64,000 bases of DNA from Candidatus Gastranaerophilales bacterium. Its GTDB lineage: Bacteria > Cyanobacteriota > Vampirovibrionia > Gastranaerophilales > Gastranaerophilaceae. The notes beneath the pieces are model-generated. The model did no database searches. It was not told where the DNA came from and saw only the letters and a list, made by a program, of their open reading frames with translations. The stretch is taken from the NCBI GenBank assembly GCA_944325575.1, contig CALVAR010000003.1, positions 1 to 64,000 on the forward strand. Direction: 5' to 3'. The translations under genes and the position numbers were made by a program. Positions 55,387 to 62,993 of the stretch are shown here, in pieces. Positions within the stretch are counted from its first letter, which is position 1. Each line of letters begins with the position of its first letter.

Positions 55387-56015
55387 TTGGGCAGGTATGC
55401 CCAACCTACAGCACTCAGAATAACGTCCCTCTGTCATCCTGAGGAAGTGTAACGACCGAAGGATCTCACAGGCTTTTTGAATACATATCAGATGTGTAAG
55501 ATTCTGAACACAAACGCTCTTTTCGCAAGGCACATCTGGCGCTTCAGAATGACATCCCTCTGTCATCCTGAGGAGCGAAGCGAGCTCAGGATCTTACAAG
55601 ATTTTGGATTACATATAAGATGTGTAAGATTCTGAATACAGCAATATTTTTACAGCAAAGCATATTTGATGCTTCAGAATGACAGGTGTGTGTAGAATGA
55701 CACTTATTCGTCATCCTGAGGGAACAAAGTGACCGAAGGATCTCAAGGACTTTTTGATTACATATCACACCGTCAAGATTCTGAACACAAACGCTCTTTT
55801 CGCAAGGCACATCTGGCGCTTCAGAATGACAGGTGTGTGTAGAATGACACTTATTCGTCATCCTGAGGGAGTGTAACGACCGAAGGATCTCACAGGCTTT
55901 TTGAATACATATCAGATGTGTAAGATTCTGAATACAAACGCTCTTTTCGCAAGGCACATCTGGCGCTTCAGAATGACATTTTTGTATTGGGCAGGTATGC
56001 CCAAGCTACAGCACT
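55387..56015. repeat. Array of four palindromic repeat units with flanking hairpins
   Basis: Four units of 122-123 bases run at 55433-55554, 55562-55684, 55710-55831 and 55857-55978. Each begins GTCATCCTGAGG and ends CAGAATGACA, giving imperfect inverted ends; units 1 and 4 also carry the inner pair CAGATGTG/CACATCTG, so each folds as a nested hairpin. Unit 2 has diverged and unit 3 has lost an inner arm. The whole array is bracketed by a 29-base direct repeat with the hairpin TTGGGCAggtaTGCCCAA, at 55387 and 55987, exactly 600 bases apart with one mismatch. Short ORFs inside are repeat translations, not genes. This fills the 661-base gap. Confidence 0.88.
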
Positions 56016-56029
56016 TAACCAAATAAATT

Positions 56030-56770
56030 CTATTCTTCTGATTGTTTTTTCTTTTCAATAAAGCGTGCTGCAAAAACTCCGGCCTCAAACAAGAGCCATG
56101 TCGGTACACCGAGCATAAGCTGGCTCACAATATCAGGCGGAGTAAAAATAGCAGCAAGAATAAGAATACCGACAATTATATAAGGTCTTGCATTTTCAAG
56201 CATAGACACACTCACCAGACCGAATTTTATTCCTATCAAAACAGCAAGCGGAATCTGAAACATTAAGCCAAAAGCAAGCATCATGCCTGCCGAAAGGTTT
56301 ATAAAGCTTTCCAGCCCCAAAGTCGCCTCGAGATGCGTTGTGGAAAATGCAGCAGAAAAATTCATTATCAAAGGCATTATCAAAAATATACAAAAACATG
56401 CACCTGACACAAACAAAAAAGTAGCAAGAATAACAAGCCAGTCCATAAACTTTTGTTCGTGTTCATACAATGCGGGCAAAACAAATTTTCTCACCTGCAA
56501 TGCAATATATGGAAACGCAAGCACAAAAGCTATTACAAGTCCTGCTTTTAGCTGTATTACAAAAACCTCCATCGGTGAGAAATAATGAAGCTTTGATAAC
56601 CCTTGAGGCAGAGTATTTTTTATCAAAAAATCAATAAACTTAGGCGCAGCATAAAACCCCGCAGGCGAAAGTATTACAACTGCAACAATAGACCTTATCA
56701 GCATGCTTCTCAATGCTTCAAGGTGCTGTATAAAAGTTTGTTCCTCCTGTTGTTTATCTTCAACACTCAT
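56030..56770 (-). CDS. tatC: Sec-independent protein translocase subunit TatC
   Basis: TatC recognises twin-arginine signals and forms the core of the Tat translocon. The 246-residue protein has TFIQHLEALRSMLIRSIV at the N-terminus and six hydrophobic helices with VRKFVLPALYEHEQKFMDW and IVGILILAAIFTPPDIVSQLMLGVPTWLLFE near the end. No TatA gene is in the window. No Shine-Dalgarno sequence precedes the ATG, and the repeat element at 56775 begins four bases upstream, so the original leader has probably been replaced. An AGGAGG lies inside the ORF at codons 8-9 with no start codon at the usual spacing. Confidence 0.9.
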   Translation of the reverse strand: MSVEDKQQEEQTFIQHLEALRSMLIRSIVAVVILSPAGFYAAPKFIDFLIKNTLPQGLSKLHYFSPMEVFVIQLKAGLVIAFVLAFPYIALQVRKFVLPALYEHEQKFMDWLVILATFLFVSGACFCIFLIMPLIMNFSAAFSTTHLEATLGLESFINLSAGMMLAFGLMFQIPLAVLIGIKFGLVSVSMLENARPYIIVGILILAAIFTPPDIVSQLMLGVPTWLLFEAGVFAARFIEKKKQSEE

Positions 56771-56774
56771 ATTT

Positions 56775-57129
56775 CATATTGTCAACTGACTCTGACTACT
56801 TGATGAACCTGTGTGATAGACAAGTCCGTTTTTAGCAACAAGTCCGGCACAGGCAACAGCGAAATCAGACTGGCACGCCGTGTGAGGCATAGCCGAACCC
56901 AGTGCCATTGCGAGCGGAAACGTTGAGTTTTCGTGAGCGTCTGATTTCAAGACAGTACATGGGGTCTACCTCTCAGAAACAATACTTAATTGTTTCTTCG
57001 GCAGAGTCGCAAAATGCTAGACTGGCTGCAACATCGGCTGAGCTGAGGCGAAGCCTGATGTTATGCCCCTACCTGGTGGCGTCACTCGCACTCCATGTAC
57101 TACTTCTGCAAGCGAGGCCGCCTCAGACA
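56775..57129 (-). repeat. Dispersed structured repeat, long modular copy
   Basis: This element shares ends and internal blocks with 16287-16460 but is twice as long. The extra sequence consists of self-contained inverted repeats placed between the shared blocks: GAAATCAGAC/GTCTGATTTC with TGGCAC/GTGCCA inside; GAAACAAT/ATTGTTTC; and AACATC/GATGTT. On the minus strand the right part can encode SLAEVVHGVRVTP. Nothing else is recognised in this 364-base gap between tatC and the AKR fragment. Confidence 0.75.
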
Positions 57130-57134
57130 TATTT

Positions 57135-57449
57135 TTAAGAAACTTCTGTTTGAGATTCGGTCTGTTCATTCTTAGCTTCTGATTCAGCCGCTTTTTGAGC
57201 ATTTTCCGTCAACTCCTGAGCTTCTTTTTTCAGGGTTTCTTTTGCATTCTTAAACTCGTAAGCAGCTCTTCCCATTGCCTTTTCGCTTTTTCCGCCCATA
57301 TACATATATGCCGTATCAAAATAGTTTATGCCGGCATCAATAGCTCTTTGAACCATTTTTTTATTAAGAGCATCATCAATAACTCCGTTTTTATCAGTAG
57401 GCAGTCTCATTGCACCAAAACCGAGCATTGTAAAAAACTTTGCAAACAA
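57135..57449 (-). pseudogene. Aldo/keto reductase fragment
   Basis: The open frame contains only the start of an aldo/keto reductase: LGFGAMRLPTDKNG and AGINYFDTAYMYMGGKSEKAMG, typical of the first 50-60 residues. The catalytic Tyr belongs to that stretch, but the Lys and His regions and the whole rest of the barrel are missing. After AAYEF the sequence turns into a Glu/Lys/Ala-rich tail unrelated to the family. The first residues (MFAKFFT) are the reverse complement of the opposite-strand gene, so this is a remnant at a rearrangement junction. Confidence 0.72.
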
Positions 57450-58458
57450 TGAAAAGAAAATTATTCAGGTTTCCAAAGAATATCTGACAAAAGATACGGA
57501 AACAATGATAAAAGGCATAAGAGAATCGGCAAAACAGCTGAAAGCGGAAGCTGATTTTGAAAATATACTACAAAGATTTAAAGGTAAAGAAGAAGATTTA
57601 AAGAAGAAACTCCTAAAAGCACACGAACAGATATTGCGTTCCGATTTTATATCAACAGGACTTTTGATGGGAAGTATTCCGTGGATTGCAACTGGGATAA
57701 CCGAATACAAAACAGGACGCAAAGGATTTTCCGCAACATTTAATATGCTTGAAGAAAAGGAAATATCTAAAAAAGACCACGCAAAAAGCAAACTAAAAAG
57801 ACTTGCAGGGACACTTGCGTTTGCCTTTATACCCGGTACTATACTGTCAAAAGTAGTAACAAAAGGTCTCAGTGCAAAAACAGCGAACATAATAAAAAAT
57901 AATGCCCAAAACTTTAATTACACTTCCGGTGTAAGTATGTCAAAAACAGTTAATGCAATGAAATGGGCATTCACCGGATTTCTGGCAAAGCTGCCGTCCT
58001 CCCGTGATAAATACGAGCTGAGAGATAGAACAGCAAGAGAAGGCGCAACATTTGTAATGTTTTTTGGCGGAGATTTTTTAATAAATAATATTTTGGGCCG
58101 GCTTTCGGATCATTTTTTAGGCACAAAGATTATGAATACGGATAAGTATAAAGGTCAAAAAATAGGTTTTCTAAAAAGTTTCTTGCTGCCGACAAGACGT
58201 TTCAGGAAAATAGATAACCTGAAAAACGTTTCACAGGATGTAATTAAGAGAACAAAAAACATTGGAGCAATTTTATACTGGGTATCTTTAATTACAAATA
58301 TGGCAGTACTCGGATTTACTGTGCCTCATTTTTTAAACAAAATGCTCCGGCACTCCGTTGAAAAAGATAAAGCAAAAGACAGAATTGCAAACAACGGATT
58401 ACCCCCGTTCAACTTCTATAAAAATATAGAAGACTGGAGCAAAAATGCTAAAATTTAA
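57430..58458 (+). pseudogene. Membrane protein gene lacking its 5' end
   Basis: The first ATG is at 57505, but the frame is open further left (VKNFANNEKKIIQVSKEYL...), in sequence matching the style of the protein, until it runs into the antisense AKR fragment; no start codon exists there. From 57505 the product is 317 residues: a charged helical N-terminus, then hydrophobic segments (STGLLMGSIPWIATGIT, LAFAFIPGTILSKV, GAILYWVSLITNMAVLGFTVPHFL). It resembles the 38413 membrane protein in layout. Probably truncated by an inversion near 57430-57445; it may still be translated from 57505. Confidence 0.62.
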
Positions 58459-58463
58459 CAGTG

Positions 58464-58880
58464 CTAAACAACAGCATCCTCCGGTCTGGAATTGTTAATA
58501 GGGTTCCATGTATCTTTCAGATTATTTTTTATAAGATTTTGATAAAAGTTCTCTTTATAATCCAATAAATCAAGCTGCTGCTGTAATTCTTTCATTTGAG
58601 ACAATGCTTTATCTTTTGTTGCTCGGATGATTTCATATCTTTCAGGTATAGTTGAATCACCAATTATGCACAAATCAATATATCTTTTTATAGATTTATT
58701 TTCTGTTCCTACAGAGCGGAGACATTTTACGATTTTTACCCATTCAAGATCGTTGTCGGAGAATAGTCTTATATTATTTTCATTTCTTTTTACAAAAGGG
58801 AAGAAACCGCATTTTGCCCAGAATCTGAGTGTATGCTCTGATATATCCATTTTGTCAGCAACTTCTTTAACAGTATACAT
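58464..58880 (-). CDS. MerR-family transcriptional regulator
   Basis: The 138-residue protein starts with the MerR winged helix: MYTVKEVADKMDISEHTLRF, then WAKCGFFPFVKRNENNIRLF, and a C-terminal coiled coil (about 80-118). No effector-binding Cys cluster is seen, so the inducer is unknown. It is divergent from the EndoQ-like gene at 59021, which may be one of its targets, and convergent with the remnant gene upstream. Confidence 0.87.
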   Translation of the reverse strand: MYTVKEVADKMDISEHTLRFWAKCGFFPFVKRNENNIRLFSDNDLEWVKIVKCLRSVGTENKSIKRYIDLCIIGDSTIPERYEIIRATKDKALSQMKELQQQLDLLDYKENFYQNLIKNNLKDTWNPINNSRPEDAVV

Positions 58881-59020
58881 TTATCATCTCCTATATTGCT
58901 ATAATGATATTTTATCACAAAAACATAAGAGCAGCTCTAAAGATAAAAACAATTATAAACTGGACATACAAAATAAGCTTGGATTAAAATTGGGATAATA
59001 TTAAATCGGGAGTAGATTAA

Positions 59021-60277
59021 ATGTTATTTTATGCGGATTTGCACATTCATTCAAAATATTCAAGAGCAACCAGCAAAAACTGCAACCTTGAAGAACTGGC
59101 AATATGGGCTCAAAAAAAGGGGCTAAGTGTCATATCAACAGGCGACTTTACTCATCCCGCCTGGTTTGAAGAAATTAAAGAAAAACTTATTCCCGCAGGA
59201 AACGGAGTGTTCAGACTTAGACCCGACATAGAAAAAAATATTTTAAAATCCAACAGCCCCGTATATTTTATACTTTCCGTTGAAATTTCTACAATATACA
59301 AAAAAGGAGAGAAAACAAGAAAAGTTCACCATGTTGTATTTTCTCCTGATATAGATTCCGCACAAAATTTCAGACAGAAACTTGCTGCAATAGGGAACAT
59401 AAATTCAGACGGCAGACCGATACTGGGTCTGGATTCAAGAAATCTTTTAGAAACAGTACTTGAATCCGGAGAGGGAAGCTATATAATCCCTGCACACATC
59501 TGGACCCCTTGGTTTTCCGTTCTTGGTTCAAAATCCGGGTTTGATTCCATTGACGAATGCTATGAAGATCTTGCAGAACATATTTTTGCGGTAGAAACGG
59601 GACTTTCCTCCGATCCCGAGATGAACTGGCATGTTTCAAGCCTTGATAAATACAGACTTGTTTCAAACTCTGATGCACACTCTCCGTCAAAGCTGGCAAG
59701 AGAAGCAACTGTGTTTGACACAGAGCCTGACTATTTCAGTATGATGAATGCACTGAAAACCGGCAACGGATATGTAGGAACGGTAGAATTTTTTCCGGAA
59801 GAAGGGAAATACCATGATGACGGTCACAGAAAATGCAATATTTGCCTGACACCATCCGAGACTAAAAAGCTAAACGGAATCTGCCCGGTATGCGGAAAAC
59901 CTCTTACAATAGGAGTTGCCAACAGAGTATATGAACTTTCTGACAGAAAGGGAGACGTCACACCCCCTCCGACTGCAGGCAAAGTAATAAGTCTTGTTCC
60001 TCTGCCTGAAATTCTTTCCGAAATAATGCAGGTCGGACCTTCAAGCAAATCAGTCACTGCAGAATATGAAAACTTAATAAACAAGCTCGGCCCGGAACTT
60101 TCTATTCTCACAAGCGTACCTGTTGAAGAAATAGAAAAAGTCCATTCGCCTATCCTGGCAGAAGGTATATCCCGCCTGAGAAAAGGACAGGTAATAAGGC
60201 AGTCCGGATATGACGGAGAATACGGCATAATAAAATTGTTCAATGAAGATGAAATTGTAAAAAAAAAACTCCGTTAA
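59021..60277 (+). CDS. Endonuclease Q-like PHP-domain protein
   Basis: EndoQ nicks DNA 5' of deaminated bases. The N-terminal PHP domain shows YADLHIHSKYSRATSKN and STGDFTHPAW, with later HIWTPWFSVLGSKSG and VSNSDAHSPSKLAREA. A zinc-ribbon-like CNICL...CPVC pair follows (about 273-294), and the C-terminal helical region ends ...RQSGYDGEYGIIKLF. The frame stops at 60277 straight after a 10-A tract (60259-60268). A helicase frame begins at the same tract, shifted by one base, so this product may be only the first half of a fused protein. GGGAG precedes the ATG. Confidence 0.83.
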   Translation: MLFYADLHIHSKYSRATSKNCNLEELAIWAQKKGLSVISTGDFTHPAWFEEIKEKLIPAGNGVFRLRPDIEKNILKSNSPVYFILSVEISTIYKKGEKTRKVHHVVFSPDIDSAQNFRQKLAAIGNINSDGRPILGLDSRNLLETVLESGEGSYIIPAHIWTPWFSVLGSKSGFDSIDECYEDLAEHIFAVETGLSSDPEMNWHVSSLDKYRLVSNSDAHSPSKLAREATVFDTEPDYFSMMNALKTGNGYVGTVEFFPEEGKYHDDGHRKCNICLTPSETKKLNGICPVCGKPLTIGVANRVYELSDRKGDVTPPPTAGKVISLVPLPEILSEIMQVGPSSKSVTAEYENLINKLGPELSILTSVPVEEIEKVHSPILAEGISRLRKGQVIRQSGYDGEYGIIKLFNEDEIVKKKLR

Positions 60278-61985
60278 TTTAAAACTCGATATAAATATTC
60301 CCGATGTATCGAAAAAAACAAAGGCAAATTCAAAAAATTCAGTAAACACAAAAGAGTACTCTTTAAACAATTTTGATAATATTAATATTGTCAAAGCCGT
60401 AAAAGAAAAAACTGTAAAATCCGAAACGATAAAGACAACAAAGCTGGATGAATACCAGCTTTCTGCAGTTGAAAATACTGCAAAAAAATTGTTAATAACT
60501 GCAGGTCCGGGGTCAGGGAAGACAACTGTGCTTACAAAGCGTATTGCTTATTTAATTAAAGAAAAAAATATCCCCGCAAAGAACTGTCTTGCCGTAACTT
60601 TCACAAGAAAAGCGGCACAGGAGCTAAAAGACAGACTTTCCGTACTTCTTGACGAACAACAAGCACAAACAATCAGCATCCATACTTTTCACTCTTTATG
60701 CTTTTCCATATTAAAAGAGAATTACACACAGGCAGGATTACCACAGGATTTTAGAGTTATTACGGAAGAAGAGAAAGCGCTTTATAACAATGACATACCG
60801 GATAATATGCCGGTATTTGATGATTTAATTGAACTAACAATAAAACTTTTCGAAAATCATCCGGAGATTCTTAAGGAATATCAAACAAAATTTAAATATA
60901 TCTCGGTAGATGAATATCAGGATATTGATGAAAATCAGTATAAGCTTATAAAAATGCTTGCAACAAATGATACAAATATGTGCATTATAGGAGACCCTAA
61001 TCAGGCAATATACGGTTTTAGAGGAGGAGATTCAAAATTTTTCAATAATTTTACACAAGATTATCCTGATGTTGAAACGGTTAATTTAAAAAATAATTAC
61101 CGCAGTGCAAAAGATATAGTTAATGCCTCTAATCAGATGATAGAGTCTTTCAACACAATTTCAAAATACAGCGCAATAAATAATAAAATTACTATCCATA
61201 CAGCACCTACGGAAAAATCCGAAGCTGAGTTTATGGTAAGCACAATTGAAAATCTTATAGGCGGTCACAATCTTTTTTCAATTGATTCTGATAGAACAGA
61301 CGGACAAAGCGATGATTTCTCTTTTGGAGATATTGCCATACTTTACCGGACATCGCTTCAATTAAAACCAATTGAAGAAGCACTTATAAGATCGGGTATG
61401 CCTTTTGTAAAACTGTCAGATGATTTATTATTCACAAAAAAAGCAATAAGAAATCTTCTGAAAAATCTCAATGACAGCACAAGCATAGCTGAACAGATTA
61501 AGCATCTAAAAAATGATTTTAAAGAAGAAATTGATTCTTTTATATGGGAATATTTAGAAAAACTTGCAATTGAATGCAACAGCAAAAATGATTTTATACA
61601 CGAAGTATCATTGCTGAAAGAATCGGACACTATAGATGCACGTGCGGACAGAATTTCTTTAATGACGTTGCATTCTTCAAAAGGATTGGAATTCAACTGC
61701 GTATTTATTGCAGGACTTGAAAACGGGTTGATTCCTTTATACAAAGCTGAAACAGGAAAAGAACTTGAGGAAGAAAAAAGACTCTTGTATGTAGGTATGA
61801 CAAGAGCAAAACAACTGTTGTTTTTAACAAGAGCAAAAAAGCGCCATATATTCGGAAAAATGGAAGACAGAGAGATATCCCCATTTTTAGAAAAAATAGA
61901 AAATGATTTACTCAAGCTTACGACTTTTGATAAAGAATATAAAAAAGCAGATAAAGAGAACGTAAACCAGCTAAGTTTATTTTGA
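60261..61985 (+). CDS. UvrD/Rep-type DNA helicase, probably the C-terminal half of an EndoQ-helicase protein
   Basis: SF1A helicase motifs are all present: GPGSGKTTVLTKR (I), TFTRKAAQEL (Ia), YISVDEYQDID (II), GDPNQAIYGFRGGD (III), KNNYRS (IV), MTLHSSKGLEFNCVFIAG (V) and RRLLYVGMTRAK-like EEKRLLYVGMTRAK (VI). The Q motif LDEYQLSAV lies upstream of the first possible start (TTG 60489), and the frame is open back to 60261 with no ATG, GTG or TTG. Removing one A from the 10-A tract joins it to the EndoQ frame, giving about 990 residues. At about 570 residues it is smaller than PcrA (about 720), and motif order is normal. Confidence 0.85.
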   Translation, partial: KKNSVNLKLDINIPDVSKKTKANSKNSVNTKEYSLNNFDNINIVKAVKEKTVKSETIKTTKLDEYQLSAVENTAKKLLITAGPGSGKTTVLTKRIAYLIKEKNIPAKNCLAVTFTRKAAQELKDRLSVLLDEQQAQTISIHTFHSLCFSILKENYTQAGLPQDFRVITEEEKALYNNDIPDNMPVFDDLIELTIKLFENHPEILKEYQTKFKYISVDEYQDIDENQYKLIKMLATNDTNMCIIGDPNQAIYGFRGGDSKFFNNFTQDYPDVETVNLKNNYRSAKDIVNASNQMIESFNTISKYSAINNKITIHTAPTEKSEAEFMVSTIENLIGGHNLFSIDSDRTDGQSDDFSFGDIAILYRTSLQLKPIEEALIRSGMPFVKLSDDLLFTKKAIRNLLKNLNDSTSIAEQIKHLKNDFKEEIDSFIWEYLEKLAIECNSKNDFIHEVSLLKESDTIDARADRISLMTLHSSKGLEFNCVFIAGLENGLIPLYKAETGKELEEEKRLLYVGMTRAKQLLFLTRAKKRHIFGKMEDREISPFLEKIENDLLKLTTFDKEYKKADKENVNQLSLF

Positions 61986-62032
61986 AAAAAAAGATATACT
62001 AATATGCTATAATTTTTTTTAAAGGAGATTAT

Positions 62033-62968
62033 ATGCAAAAAATAATTATTGCACTTTTTTTGATGACAGCATTTTCTCTGACTGCTTTTGCTGCGAAATA
62101 TAAAGTTAATACAAGCGGTCAGGTAACAGCACCGACAGGACAGGTGCAAAAAGGCAGTGTATTAAATCAACAAACAAATATATACAACAACTATTACGCC
62201 CCGCAATACGTAAACAGCAAACAGGTGCTGCAAGCCCAGGTGAGTGTAATAGATATAGTTATGGACTATTCCGGAAGTATGTATAACTGGACAAACGAAG
62301 CAAAAAACTCTATGTCTCAAATCATTGCCCAGCTGCCTGCATCTACAAGTATCGGTTTTAGGGTTTTCGGGCATAATGGCATGGCAGGTTCCAACAATCT
62401 ATACAACCCGTACAAACCTGCTCTTGCAAAAGTACAAAGCATAATCAAATCGGCAGGAGGCAAATATAAAGTACAAACAAAATCCGATGAATATCTCGGT
62501 TCTATTACAGGCTCCTGCTCAGCCACTGCACAGGTAACTCCTGTTGCAACCAATAACTTAACAGCGCTTTTATCAGGAATGAATTCCATTTATCTTGGCG
62601 GTTCAACACCTCTTACTTACGGCCTGTATCAGGCAGTAAATCAAGACTTTTCAGGAATATCAACACAAATACCCAAAAAGATAGTGCTCATTACAGATGG
62701 CGGTGAAAACTGCGGAGGCGACCCTTGTGAATTTGCAAGAGAACTTGTAAGAAAAAGAAATGACATACACATAGATGTAGTTCTTGTATCTTCTACGTCT
62801 CAAAAGCTTAGATGTCTGGCTGACACAACAGGCGGAAAAATGTACACAACAAACGACTTATCAAGTTTTTCCAATATATTGATAGAGTCTATGCAGACAC
62901 CGCCTGCACAGATACAAATGCCGGAACCGGAGAAACCGCAGCAGAATTACGAATATATTGATGATTGA
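62033..62968 (+). CDS. Secreted VWA-domain protein
   Basis: The protein has a signal peptide (MQKIIIALFLMTAFSLTAFAA) and a von Willebrand factor A domain (about 75-290). The MIDAS metal site is visible: DYSGSM, a Thr in STPLTYGLYQAV, and Asp in ITDGGENCGGDPC, a Cys-containing loop. The N-terminal linker is polar and the C-terminus is proline rich. Such proteins bind partners or matrix outside the cytoplasm. An extended -10 (TGcTATAAT, 62005-62013) and AAAGGAG precede the ATG; the leader is very short. It is unlinked to any moxR-like gene here. Confidence 0.85.
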   Translation: MQKIIIALFLMTAFSLTAFAAKYKVNTSGQVTAPTGQVQKGSVLNQQTNIYNNYYAPQYVNSKQVLQAQVSVIDIVMDYSGSMYNWTNEAKNSMSQIIAQLPASTSIGFRVFGHNGMAGSNNLYNPYKPALAKVQSIIKSAGGKYKVQTKSDEYLGSITGSCSATAQVTPVATNNLTALLSGMNSIYLGGSTPLTYGLYQAVNQDFSGISTQIPKKIVLITDGGENCGGDPCEFARELVRKRNDIHIDVVLVSSTSQKLRCLADTTGGKMYTTNDLSSFSNILIESMQTPPAQIQMPEPEKPQQNYEYIDD

Positions 62969-62993
62969 TACAAAACTGCTGAAAAAAATATTT

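Noticed and set aside
55387-56015. CRISPR array
   Set aside because: Repeats are about 122 bases, themselves palindromic and variable, with short irregular gaps; there are no uniform spacers and no cas genes nearby.
55360-56109. Proteins such as the 68-, 65- and 123-residue frames with repeated CHSEAP...EILRSL sequences
   Set aside because: They are translations of the palindromic repeat units and change with the units; no ribosome sites are seen.
57135-57449. Functional aldo/keto reductase
   Set aside because: Only the first 50 or so residues of the fold are present and both ends are unrelated sequence.
57465-57890. Minus-strand 141-residue frame
   Set aside because: It is antisense to the truncated membrane protein and has no independent support.
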